Made by a program: the position numbers and the translations under genes. This document shows, piece after piece, positions 18,346 to 26,740 of a stretch of 64,000 bases of DNA. The notes under the pieces are model-generated. The model saw only the letters and a program-made list of their open reading frames with translations. It had not been told where the DNA came from and made no database searches. The stretch is from an uncultured Tenacibaculum sp. (GTDB taxonomy: Bacteria; Bacteroidota; Bacteroidia; Flavobacteriales; Flavobacteriaceae): assembly GCA_947497895.1 (NCBI GenBank), contig CANMIL010000004.1, forward strand, positions 124,001 to 188,000, in the 5' to 3' direction. The stretch's first letter is position 1, and each line of letters begins with the position of its first letter.

Positions 18346-18993
18346 ATGAACCAAAATTTAAAAACGGTTGCCCAAATAAGTTTTAAAACAGGAGTAAAAT
18401 GGTTTTTCATGGTATCCATAGGAATTGTATTAACTATTATATGCTTAACTATTTCTTTATTCAACAACTCTGATTGGGCAGGCAGTGGCCATGGAAGCTT
18501 TATAACACTTTCCATAGGATTATTTACAACGAATTTTTTTGCATTTCTTTTAATTTTCGGTTCTCCAATTTTTATAACTATATATATTCTTTTAGCTAAT
18601 AAAATTTCAATTCATAATACACTATTCTTAATATGGAAAAGTAAAGCAGGAATCTATATTATTCAAAGTGTAAAAACCCTTACCTCAAAAATTACTGAAG
18701 GTAATAATTGGAGACAGCAAATTTCCGACAGTGGTATGGCGAAGATGAAGTTATTACAAGCAACAAAAGAATCGCAACAATCTTCTAAACTTCAAAAGAA
18801 AGTAATCGGATACGGGCTAAAAAAAATAAAGTTAGACGATATTGATTTTCAACAAGAAAATTTAAATTTATCAGACATCATTTCTAATAAATTCGAGTCC
18901 TTTCTTGACGAATTCACAAAACCTTCTTTTAAACTGTTTTGGTTATTAGTGGTTATACACCTCCTTATTTTAGCTTTATCTAACATTCCGTAA
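18346..18993 (+). CDS. Unrecognised membrane protein
   Basis: A 215-residue protein with hydrophobic segments at about 17-41, 52-84 and 197-214. Between the second and third is a soluble, charged stretch of about 110 residues with a coiled-coil-like run (MKLLQATKESQQSSKLQKK). I do not recognise a family. It is the first of three same-strand orphan genes (18346, 19128, 19730) with no shared motif that I can see. Confidence 0.6.
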   Translation: MNQNLKTVAQISFKTGVKWFFMVSIGIVLTIICLTISLFNNSDWAGSGHGSFITLSIGLFTTNFFAFLLIFGSPIFITIYILLANKISIHNTLFLIWKSKAGIYIIQSVKTLTSKITEGNNWRQQISDSGMAKMKLLQATKESQQSSKLQKKVIGYGLKKIKLDDIDFQQENLNLSDIISNKFESFLDEFTKPSFKLFWLLVVIHLLILALSNIP

Positions 18994-19127
18994 AAGGTAA
19001 ATACTATAACTTCAATTATATTTTATAGTTTAGCGTAAATAAGATTATTCAAAATGATAAAAGAAGATAAATACAATTAAAAGAAATAGTTAAGCTTCAA
19101 TATTATTTACTTTAAAAAAACATTGCT

Positions 19128-19712
19128 ATGAAAATGAGTCTATTATTGCCAGTTCTTTTGGGGATTATTTTGCTTATATCCTTTATTTCTTTCTTAATTC
19201 TACCTGATGAAAAAGAGCAATCAAAATCACAACGTTCGTTAAAAAAAAATTTAAATTCTTTTCTACGAGTATCTATAATTCTTTTCTTTATAATTCAAAG
19301 TATGAAGATTAATTTAGGTTATAACCTCCAATCTGAACAAGTTTTATGGGAAAAATACAAGCTCCCTCAAATTGATTCTACAATGGTATATTATAGAGCT
19401 TTTGATGATGAAGCACAATATAGATCTAGACAAAAAAAAATTATTTATCACAGTAGAAAAATAGTTGAATATGACCTTTTTGATATATTCTCAATAGAAG
19501 ATTCATTCATTAACAGGAAGGAAAGTCTTGTTTTAACAACTGTTTTTATAATGCCTAACGTATATAGAGACTCTTCTAGAACTTTTATGATTCAGGATTT
19601 AAATTATTCAAAAGATGAAACTAGAAAAATGATAACAAAAGAAAAATATGACAGCATTATAAACAGATGGGGGCTAAAAAATAAAATCTATAAAAAGTTC
19701 GATATAAATTAA
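19128..19712 (+). CDS. Unrecognised membrane protein
   Basis: A 194-residue protein with two N-terminal hydrophobic segments (about 4-25 and 44-62) linked by a basic loop, then a polar domain of about 130 residues beginning NLGYNLQSEQVLWEKY. No family recognised. A second ATG two codons on is an equally good start. It ends 17 bases before the next gene, so the two may be co-transcribed. Confidence 0.6.
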   Translation: MKMSLLLPVLLGIILLISFISFLILPDEKEQSKSQRSLKKNLNSFLRVSIILFFIIQSMKINLGYNLQSEQVLWEKYKLPQIDSTMVYYRAFDDEAQYRSRQKKIIYHSRKIVEYDLFDIFSIEDSFINRKESLVLTTVFIMPNVYRDSSRTFMIQDLNYSKDETRKMITKEKYDSIINRWGLKNKIYKKFDIN

Positions 19713-19729
19713 ACTTTAAAAAATTGTCT

Positions 19730-20473
19730 ATGATGAATCCTAAAATGAAAGCAGCAAACTCTAATATCATTTTAACATTTAACCAAGAAACAAATACCTT
19801 TTTCTTTTCGTCAATCATCATTTTACTTTTTTTGTTTTCTTTTAATTTAAAATCCTTTGGTCAAGAAATAAAACTCGATACCATCTTTAAAATTCATAAA
19901 AAATCAAACTGGAAAATTTCTATTGAAACAATTAGTTTCGAGGAATTCGACGCTATGTATAATCCACCTCCTCCAACTGTTGAAAAATTAAATTGGAATC
20001 CACCTCTTATTTTAGCGCAAAAGACAATAGAATTTTCCGAAACCATCGCATTAAAAGATTCATGCTGTTTTTTGAATGGTAAAAACACAACCATTAAACT
20101 ATGCAACTCAAAGCCAGAGGACAACCGAAAAATATCATCCTTCGAATTAATAGATATACAAAATGACTTCCTTATTTTTATGAAATCTGGCTATGAATCG
20201 AGAAGCTTTATCTCCTTTAACCCAACCACAAAATCCTACTTTTACACACAAAACAGCCCTACTTTTATAAATAAGTACACTGTATATTCTTATGGTAATT
20301 ATTATGGGGAAGGTGAATTCGATATTCAAAACATAAATCAAAACCTGTATTTTGGCTTTGACACCTTTAACTGGGACCTTTCTGATTTATACAGAAAAGA
20401 CAATGTTTTCTATTTGGAGCTCACGAATAATACATTTTATGGAACCCGAAAATATTTCAAACTAACTATCTAA
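19730..20473 (+). CDS. Unrecognised exported protein
   Basis: A 247-residue protein. The frame opens at a TTG (19724), but the ATG at 19730 is preferred. A hydrophobic segment near residues 23-40 ends in NLKSFGQ, a late signal-peptide-like sequence with a long, polar N-region. The mature part has a Pro-rich run (NPPPPTVEKLNWNPP) and beta-type stretches; no family recognised. It lies just downstream of the 194-residue membrane protein, possibly in one unit. Confidence 0.6.
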   Translation: MMNPKMKAANSNIILTFNQETNTFFFSSIIILLFLFSFNLKSFGQEIKLDTIFKIHKKSNWKISIETISFEEFDAMYNPPPPTVEKLNWNPPLILAQKTIEFSETIALKDSCCFLNGKNTTIKLCNSKPEDNRKISSFELIDIQNDFLIFMKSGYESRSFISFNPTTKSYFYTQNSPTFINKYTVYSYGNYYGEGEFDIQNINQNLYFGFDTFNWDLSDLYRKDNVFYLELTNNTFYGTRKYFKLTI

Positions 20474-20616
20474 AGTGAAAATTATGAGCTAACAAATTTA
20501 CTCAGAAAGAATATTTAGTTTTCAGTCCAATTGTCGAAATCTGCATTTTATCGGCTTATTACTGCCAGTCACCCCTGAATTAAAGCACCATGCTTGTTAT
20601 TCCTATATATTTGAGG

Positions 20617-21846
20617 ATGAATAAATCGCAAGCAAATAAATTAGGAAAATTAATTCGAGAGGAGTTAAAGAATTCAGAAATCCCCTCGGATACATTACTT
20701 AATAATTTACAAATCTATAGAACGTCTTTTCAAAAAGATATTTCCGAGATATTCGAAACCTTAACTGGTATTGTAAAATCTGCGAGAAAAGACAGCATTA
20801 TTTGTTTTCGAATTAAAGGCATACAATCTATACTTTCTAAAATTAAGAGAGACCCCAATTTGGATTTAGGTACTCTAAATGATATTGCAGGTTGCAGAGT
20901 TCTAGTGTACCACCCAATGTCGATGCAAAAAGTTATTACAGTTTTAACCTCTTCGTTTAAAATAAAACACATTGACGATTACAGGAAAGAGAAAAAAGAG
21001 GACGGAACGAACGGTTGTTTCCTCTATATACAAAGCCCTATTAACGCAGATCGCGTAATTGAAGTTCAGATAAAGACGGTTAAAAATCATAAGTTGACAT
21101 CAATGTTTGAAATTGTAGATACAATTTTCGATGCTAATATTAATGAAAGAAAAGAACAGCCTGATTTTAAAAACTTCCTCTCTCTCTTCTCTAATAAATC
21201 TCGACTTAATCTATCACAAAAAGAAGAACTTCTTAGTATTGATCGTAAACATAAAATCTATAAAACACTCAACGAGATTTTCATAAAAAACTATATGAAG
21301 TTACGAAGTGACTGGCTTACTATAAACTCTAATGAAAACCCATATTTTATTATTGAAATTGATGAGAGTAAAACTTCACATATAACATCTTATTCAGACT
21401 ATGAAACCGCTGAAAAAATATACTTTAATAAGTTTAAAGAACAGAGTGACTCTAATATTTTATTAACACATATTGAAAAGCCGAACTTTAAAAAATTATC
21501 AATTGCATATAAAAGTTATCTCTTAATTAAACACGATTATATGAATGATTGGGATAAACTGACTTCTGACATTCTTGATCATTACATGAAAAAAGAGGAT
21601 AATGATAAAATTATTTCTTACAAGGAATATATTCAGAGTAACCTTTCTTTTCAAATAGATTTATTGAATAGTGAATTTAAAAAAGAGACAAAAAGTAAAA
21701 ACAAGGCTGATTATTCCGAATATGAGGAGTGGTTTTATGATTTAGAGGAAAAATTACTTGAAATACAAAAAATAGTACCAGAAGAGCAAGTTGAAATTAA
21801 AGAAGAGAAAAAACGAAACTTTTGGTCAAAAATGTTCGGAGAATAA
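20617..21846 (+). CDS. Divergent RelA/SpoT nucleotidyltransferase-domain protein
   Basis: A 409-residue cytoplasmic protein. Residues about 55-170 resemble the (p)ppGpp synthetase fold: FRIKGIQSILSKI (the RxK...SI..K loop), NDIAGCRVLVY with Asp89, and IEVQIKT with Glu149; Asp and Glu are the family's catalytic pair. The guanine-stacking GYxSxH motif is replaced by NGCFLYI (132-138), so activity may be changed or lost. There is no HD hydrolase, TGS or ACT domain; the C-terminal 230 residues are helical, charged and unassigned, ending in a basic tail. The frame opens at ATG 20590, but ATG 20617 avoids an odd hydrophobic leader. It stands alone between unrelated genes. Confidence 0.72.
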   Translation: MNKSQANKLGKLIREELKNSEIPSDTLLNNLQIYRTSFQKDISEIFETLTGIVKSARKDSIICFRIKGIQSILSKIKRDPNLDLGTLNDIAGCRVLVYHPMSMQKVITVLTSSFKIKHIDDYRKEKKEDGTNGCFLYIQSPINADRVIEVQIKTVKNHKLTSMFEIVDTIFDANINERKEQPDFKNFLSLFSNKSRLNLSQKEELLSIDRKHKIYKTLNEIFIKNYMKLRSDWLTINSNENPYFIIEIDESKTSHITSYSDYETAEKIYFNKFKEQSDSNILLTHIEKPNFKKLSIAYKSYLLIKHDYMNDWDKLTSDILDHYMKKEDNDKIISYKEYIQSNLSFQIDLLNSEFKKETKSKNKADYSEYEEWFYDLEEKLLEIQKIVPEEQVEIKEEKKRNFWSKMFGE

Positions 21847-21958
21847 CTTCTCTTTTTTCCTACTCCTTTCATTACATTTCCCGAGATTATTATTGACCAC
21901 ATTCTTTGATTAAAAATTAGTAAGTTTACCAAAATCAATAACAAACAAACTAACTACT

Positions 21959-22546
21959 ATGTCAATTAATTATTCTTTCGGGCTTCCGTTAAAGCAAAAC
22001 TATGTCGATTTTGTGTATTACAACGGATTATTCCTTCCACATGAAACTGAAAACATTCTTAATTTTTGGAACAATGAGAAAAAAATAAAAGCCACTTTAA
22101 GCGGTGATGAAACCTACAACGATGAACTTCGTAAAAGTTCGGTTCAATTTATTGACAATACTCCTGAAAATGATTGGTTATATAGTCGTATGGCAGGATT
22201 GGCAATGCAATGTAACAATGAACGTTATTGGTTTGATTTATTGGGTTTTCATCAAGAACTGCAATTAACACGTTACTCTGAAGGAGACTTCTTTGATTGG
22301 CATTTAGATTTTGGTGCTGGAGAAATCTCAGCTCGTAAATTGAGTATTACCATGCAACTTTCAGATTCAGATGAATACGAAGGTGGAGATTTACAGTTTA
22401 TGATTAATCAAAAGGTAGTGAATGCTCCAAGAGAAAAAGGAACTATTATTGTATTTCCATCTTTTATTATGCATCGTGTTACTCCAATTACTAAAGGTGA
22501 ACGAAAATCTATTGTTGGCTGGGTTTCTGGCCCTCCATTTAGGTAA
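21959..22546 (+). CDS. 2OG-Fe(II) oxygenase (prolyl 4-hydroxylase-like)
   Basis: A 195-residue dioxygenase with the double-stranded beta-helix iron site His115-x-Asp117 (FDWHLDFG) and distal His172 (IMHRVTP), with Arg182 placed to hold 2-oxoglutarate. It resembles PKHD/PiuC-type hydroxylases of the P4Hc family. The substrate is not known; bacterial members act on proteins or small molecules. It is an isolated gene, starting at ATG 21959, followed at 91 bases by the Crp-type regulator. Confidence 0.87.
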   Translation: MSINYSFGLPLKQNYVDFVYYNGLFLPHETENILNFWNNEKKIKATLSGDETYNDELRKSSVQFIDNTPENDWLYSRMAGLAMQCNNERYWFDLLGFHQELQLTRYSEGDFFDWHLDFGAGEISARKLSITMQLSDSDEYEGGDLQFMINQKVVNAPREKGTIIVFPSFIMHRVTPITKGERKSIVGWVSGPPFR

Positions 22547-22636
22547 TATGAATGCAAGAGATAACTTTGAATTTTTAAAAACCAAACCCTTGCCTATTTA
22601 TATTTCCGAATATTTAATTAATTCTAAAAAGTAACG

Positions 22637-23230
22637 TTGGAAGAATATAGTAAACAAATAAAAACTAAATTCGAATCTTACTCGAAAATTAGTGATAGCT
22701 CATGGAGCCTATTAAAGTCTCTTTTTCAATTAAAAAAACTATCTAAAAATGACTTATTGGTTAGAAATGGAACTTATTCCAAAAGTATATATTTTGTTTG
22801 CCAAGGCTTGCTAAGAGCTTATTTTACCAATCCTGATGGAGACATTTACACGAAAAATTTGTTCTTTGAAAACAACATGGCTGGCTCTTTAGTTTCTTCA
22901 ATTTTAGAACAACCTTCTGGTTTTACGTTGGAAGCAATGGAAGACACTATTTTGATTGCCATAGATTTTAAACAATTCAAAAATTTAATTTCGAAGCAAG
23001 ATGATTTAAAGGATTTTTACATTGCTTATTTGGAAAAGAATTGGGTTATTGATAAAGAATCACGCGAAATATCTATCATTCTTGAAAATGCTAAAGAACG
23101 CTATCTAAAACTTCGGTCTGAACATCCAAACATCGATACAAGAGTCGCTCAACAACACATTGCTTCGCATCTTGGTATAACTCCAACGCAGTTAAGCCGA
23201 ATACGAAAGCAACTAAATAAAGTCATCTAA
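22637..23230 (+). CDS. Crp/Fnr-family transcriptional regulator
   Basis: A 197-residue regulator with an N-terminal cyclic-nucleotide-binding beta-barrel (VRNGTYSKSIYFVCQGLLRAYF) and a degenerate C-terminal helix-turn-helix (VAQQHIASHLGITPTQLSRIRK). The effector is unknown; the cAMP-contact residues of CRP are not kept. It starts at TTG 22637. It is followed by a DMT transporter and an acetyltransferase on the same strand. The transporter has its own -7 box, so the regulator may control the pair as a local switch. Confidence 0.88.
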   Translation: MEEYSKQIKTKFESYSKISDSSWSLLKSLFQLKKLSKNDLLVRNGTYSKSIYFVCQGLLRAYFTNPDGDIYTKNLFFENNMAGSLVSSILEQPSGFTLEAMEDTILIAIDFKQFKNLISKQDDLKDFYIAYLEKNWVIDKESREISIILENAKERYLKLRSEHPNIDTRVAQQHIASHLGITPTQLSRIRKQLNKVI

Positions 23231-23286
23231 CTTTTAATTTTCATTTCAAATCAACATATGTAAATGCAAGCTAAAAACCTTGTATG

Positions 23287-23294
23287 TAATTTTG
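23287..23294 (+). promoter_or_regulatory. -7 element immediately before the DMT transporter
   Basis: TAATTTTG is an exact TAnnTTTG match, ending only four bases before ATG 23299, so transcripts would be nearly leaderless. No TTG at the usual distance upstream, which would fit activator dependence. Confidence 0.5.
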
Positions 23295-23298
23295 CTTT

Positions 23299-23754
23299 AT
23301 GAACAAATTACTCATATCAATATTAGCTTTAACAGGAGGTATTGCGCTAGCAGCACAAAGTGGTTTAAACTCTCAATTAGGAATTAGCCTAAAGCATCCT
23401 TTATTGGCTTCAGTATGCGCATTTTTCGTTAGTACTTTATTTGCTATAATCTTTGTTTTCTTCGCTGTAAAAGATTTCCCTACGATTACTCAAATAAAAG
23501 AAATCCCATTTTATTTATGGTTTACTGGTGGGCTTTTAAGTGTTATAGGTATTGGAATCTATTTATACACAATTCCAAAACTTGGAATTTCAACTATGAT
23601 TTCATTCGGACTTTGCGGACAGTTAATCTTTGCAGCAATTGCAAGTCACTTCGGATGGCTTAATGTGCCTGTAGAACCGTTAACTTTAAGAAAATGCATT
23701 GGGCTTTTAGCTATGATTTTGGGTATTATTATTACCAATATGAAACCTTTATAA
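23299..23754 (+). CDS. DMT-family transporter (YdcZ/DUF606 type)
   Basis: A 151-residue inner-membrane protein with five hydrophobic helices, of the small YdcZ branch of the drug/metabolite transporter superfamily. The pattern SGLNSQLG near residue 23 and repeated helices with Gly/Ser packing support it. Half-size members work as dimers; the substrate is unknown. It is directly downstream of a Crp/Fnr-type regulator and 32 bases before a GNAT acetyltransferase, an arrangement that suggests efflux plus modification under one control. Confidence 0.85.
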   Translation: MNKLLISILALTGGIALAAQSGLNSQLGISLKHPLLASVCAFFVSTLFAIIFVFFAVKDFPTITQIKEIPFYLWFTGGLLSVIGIGIYLYTIPKLGISTMISFGLCGQLIFAAIASHFGWLNVPVEPLTLRKCIGLLAMILGIIITNMKPL

Positions 23755-23786
23755 AAAGGTAGTTTAACTCAAATCTAAATAAAATT

Positions 23787-24506
23787 ATGTATCAAGAAAT
23801 AACGAATAACCTTTTTGAATTCTGGAATCACATCGGAGATGTAACAAACAATCTCACAACAAGGCCTGAATATTCTTTTGTATTTACTCAAAATTCAGAT
23901 TTCCCAAATCGTATTTTTAACTTAAGTGATAACGATGCCTTTGAGTCTATTTTACAAAATGAAAAAATTAAGGAAATTCCTTCTAAAATCACCGTTAATA
24001 AACCGAACGTTTTTAGAAAGAATCCAAAAGTAGCTTTTGCTATGAGTCAAAAGAACATGGCTCTCGATATGTCTTTATATCGTGAAACTGCTTTTGAGGA
24101 AGGTAAAATAAAAAGAGTAAGCTCTGAACGGGATGCTAATGACTTTGCAAGAACAGCTTCGGATTCTTTTGGTTATAATGTTAATGCTGATATTATTTTC
24201 ACTCTTGCTAAGAAATCAACTAGATCACAACTTTTCTTATTCCGAGATAATGAGAAAAATTTGGGTTGTGGTATTGTTTTTCTCGATTCCAAAAATAATG
24301 CTGGGCTTCATATGATAGGAACACTTCCCGAAGGAAGAGGTCAAGGTGTTGGGAGTAATATTACTAAAAAATTATTATCAGTAGCGAAGAATCATAATGC
24401 CAAACATGCAGTATTGAATGCCTCAGCTATGGGAGAACCTATCTACAAAAAACTTGGTTTTCAAACTTTCGGTGAAATTGAAACTTATCAATTGATTCAT
24501 TCTTAA
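23787..24506 (+). CDS. GNAT-family N-acetyltransferase
   Basis: A 239-residue protein whose C-terminal half (about 115-239) is a GNAT domain: the acetyl-CoA loop GTLPEGRGQGVGSNITKKLL near residue 180 and the motif B end MGEPIYKKLGFQTFGEIETY. The N-terminal half is an extra, less conserved domain as in two-domain GNAT proteins. The substrate is unknown. It likely shares a transcript with the DMT transporter 32 bases upstream. Confidence 0.87.
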   Translation: MYQEITNNLFEFWNHIGDVTNNLTTRPEYSFVFTQNSDFPNRIFNLSDNDAFESILQNEKIKEIPSKITVNKPNVFRKNPKVAFAMSQKNMALDMSLYRETAFEEGKIKRVSSERDANDFARTASDSFGYNVNADIIFTLAKKSTRSQLFLFRDNEKNLGCGIVFLDSKNNAGLHMIGTLPEGRGQGVGSNITKKLLSVAKNHNAKHAVLNASAMGEPIYKKLGFQTFGEIETYQLIHS

Positions 24507-24570
24507 ATCTACTGATAAGTTTTTTAATCAAACTGAAATACAAAACTCAAAACATTTGTAATTTTACCCC

Positions 24571-25044
24571 ATGAAGATAAAATTACTCGCAATTGGTAAA
24601 ACGGATAATAAGCAATTACAACAGCTTATTGATGATTATCAGAAAAGGTTGAAACATTATGTAAAGTTTGAACTTGACATTATTCCTGATATAAAAAATG
24701 TTAAGAACCTGAGCGAGCAACAGCAAAAAGAAAAGGAAGGAGAGTTAATTCTTAATAAACTTCAAGCAACAGATCAACTTGTTCTTTTGGATGACAAAGG
24801 AAAACAACACACGTCTATCGAATTTTCACAATATCTTCAGAAAAAAATGAATTCTGGTATTAAGCAATTAGTTATAGTTATTGGTGGTCCATACGGTTTT
24901 TCAGAGGCTGTTTATAAAAAAGCTAATGGGAAACTATCATTATCAAAAATGACATTTTCCCATCAGATGATTCGTTTATTTATTGTTGAGCAAATTTATC
25001 GAGGATTTACCATTTTAAGAAATGAACCTTATCACCATGAATAA
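24571..25044 (+). CDS. rlmH: 23S rRNA (pseudouridine1915-N3)-methyltransferase
   Basis: SPOUT methyltransferase that methylates pseudouridine 1915 in helix 69 of 23S rRNA on the 70S ribosome. It has 157 residues, normal length. The SAM knot is IGGPYGFS and the conserved end SHQMIRL...NEPYHHE is intact. A TAATTTTA box (24559-24566) ends four bases before the ATG, as in several other genes here. It converges with the XRE-membrane gene. Confidence 0.97.
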   Translation: MKIKLLAIGKTDNKQLQQLIDDYQKRLKHYVKFELDIIPDIKNVKNLSEQQQKEKEGELILNKLQATDQLVLLDDKGKQHTSIEFSQYLQKKMNSGIKQLVIVIGGPYGFSEAVYKKANGKLSLSKMTFSHQMIRLFIVEQIYRGFTILRNEPYHHE

Positions 25045-25080
25045 CCCTGACATTCCGCTTTCATAGCATTTACTCATTTT

Positions 25081-25902
25081 TTATCGTCTTAGTTTATTGG
25101 CTATTTTATAAAGAATTACGATTTCAATTAATTCTAAAGGAATTAATGCAAATACTCCTACAATCGCTAATACAACTGTTGCAAAGAAAATACCTGTAAT
25201 TATTTCCAAAACTCCAGCTGCAATGGCCAAATCACCAATATACTCTCTTAATCGTATAATTCCAATTCCGAAAATAACTCCAACACAACCAAAGGTTATT
25301 ACTTTTGCTGCCATAAAGTAGTAATAATAACTTTCGTCAATATACAATGAAACAATATCTGAAATTCCAAAAATCAGATTTAGTAGAATCATGAAGAAAG
25401 CCATAAACTCTAGCAAACTATTTTTATAATAACTTCCTACAAATACAAATCCTCGCATAAAAAAAGTAAAGGAAATAACGGTAGTTATTTTAATTAAAAT
25501 ATAACTAAAATCGTTGTAGTAGCTTTCACCTTCTAAGTAATAATTCGTTTCCGCAGCAACTTCGGCAAAACCAAATATGAAGTAAATAATTCCAAAAATC
25601 CATGCGGAGTTTAAAACCTTTTTAAAATTATCTGTATTAAACCCAAATAACTTATCAAACCTACCACCTCTATATTCTTCTTTAATAAGTTCATCGCTTT
25701 CCACACCCAAAGCCTCAAAAATTAATTTTACTGTAACACTTCTAGGTGTAGTCTCTCCCGCCTCAATTCTTTGAATGGTACGAACGTTAATATTGCATTT
25801 CTCCACCAACTCTTCTTGGGTAAATCCTTTTTGCTTTCTTAATTCAAAAATCTTCTTTCCTAAATCCGGTTGTTTCATGATATAAATGTTTTCGTTTTTC
25901 AT
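25081..25902 (-). CDS. XRE-family helix-turn-helix protein with membrane domain
   Basis: A 273-residue protein. Residues about 12-70 form an XRE helix-turn-helix (LRKQKGFTQEELVEKCNINV, then RTIQRIEAGETTPR). After a linker come about five hydrophobic helices (from residue 98 to 265), so the DNA-binding domain is tethered to the inner membrane. It may be a membrane-bound regulator responding to an envelope signal; the target is unknown. ATG 25878 (MKQPDLGKKIFELRK) is an equally likely start. The 255 bases between it and rdgB hold only the rdgB promoter. Confidence 0.85.
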   Translation of the reverse strand: MKNENIYIMKQPDLGKKIFELRKQKGFTQEELVEKCNINVRTIQRIEAGETTPRSVTVKLIFEALGVESDELIKEEYRGGRFDKLFGFNTDNFKKVLNSAWIFGIIYFIFGFAEVAAETNYYLEGESYYNDFSYILIKITTVISFTFFMRGFVFVGSYYKNSLLEFMAFFMILLNLIFGISDIVSLYIDESYYYYFMAAKVITFGCVGVIFGIGIIRLREYIGDLAIAAGVLEIITGIFFATVVLAIVGVFALIPLELIEIVILYKIANKLRR

Positions 25903-26052
25903 ACAATGTTAATTTCGATTTTTAAATTGATAAAAAATTCAGGTTGTATTTTACCCGACATTTGGGTGACATTCCTTTATTTACAGTACTTCCCGAGATT
26001 TGTAAAGAACGTATATTTTTCATCAAAAAGCTACAATCCTCATAAAAAAGAT

Positions 26053-26060
26053 TACTTTTG
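26053..26060 (+). promoter_or_regulatory. Candidate -7 element upstream of rdgB
   Basis: TACTTTTG, an exact TAnnTTTG match, lies 97 bases upstream of the rdgB ATG. No good -33 TTG is seen. Confidence 0.45.
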
Positions 26061-26157
26061 TTAGCATAAAAAAATGAGTTGATTACGGCATTTCGAATAG
26101 TAAATCACTTTATTTTTAAAAATTAAACAACACTCAACTAAGTAATATAACAGAAAG

Positions 26158-26736
26158 ATGAAACTAGTTTTTGCTACAAATAACTTAAACAAATTAGCTG
26201 AAGTTCAAAAAATGTTACCAGACTCTATCGAGTTATTATCATTAAAAGACATCAATTGTTTAGAAGATATAGCAGAGACTGCTTCTACTTTAGAAGGAAA
26301 CGCTCAAATTAAAGCCAACCACATAACAAACAATTACAACTACAATTGTTTTGCTGATGATACAGGATTGGAAGTTGATGCTTTAAATGGTGAACCCGGA
26401 GTGTATTCTGCTCGCTATGCTGGAGAACCAGCAAATGCAGAAAATAATATGCAGAAATTATTACATTCGTTAGAAAATGAAGCAAACAGACAAGCCCATT
26501 TTAGAACATCTATTTGTTTAAATTTAAATGGAGAACAGCATTTATTTGATGGTGTTTGTAAAGGTGAAATTTTAGAAAGTAAGCAAGGTGAAAAAGGCTT
26601 TGGATACGATCCTGTGTTTAAACCAGAAGGTCATGAAATATCTTTTGCCGAGATGTCTGCTGAAGAGAAAAACAAAATAAGTCACAGAGGATTAGCCATT
26701 CAAAAACTTGTTGACCTCCTATCAACCTTAGCCTAA
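26158..26736 (+). CDS. rdgB: Non-canonical purine NTP pyrophosphatase (RdgB/HAM1)
   Basis: Hydrolyses ITP, dITP and XTP to monophosphates, keeping deaminated purines out of nucleic acids. It has 192 residues with the family blocks [37 protein letters not shown] and [10 protein letters not shown]. The next gene (ABC permease) starts four bases after its stop, so rdgB heads an operon with the transporter genes, a pairing without an obvious functional link. Confidence 0.97.
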   Translation: MKLVFATNNLNKLAEVQKMLPDSIELLSLKDINCLEDIAETASTLEGNAQIKANHITNNYNYNCFADDTGLEVDALNGEPGVYSARYAGEPANAENNMQKLLHSLENEANRQAHFRTSICLNLNGEQHLFDGVCKGEILESKQGEKGFGYDPVFKPEGHEISFAEMSAEEKNKISHRGLAIQKLVDLLSTLA

Positions 26737-26740
26737 ACTC

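Noticed and set aside
20617..21846. Housekeeping (p)ppGpp synthetase Rel
   Set aside because: It lacks HD, TGS and ACT domains and the GYxSxH motif, so it is not the main stringent-response enzyme.
22548..22634. 28-codon frame just before the Crp-type gene
   Set aside because: Too short, no recognisable features; possibly a coupling leader, but nothing supports it as a protein.
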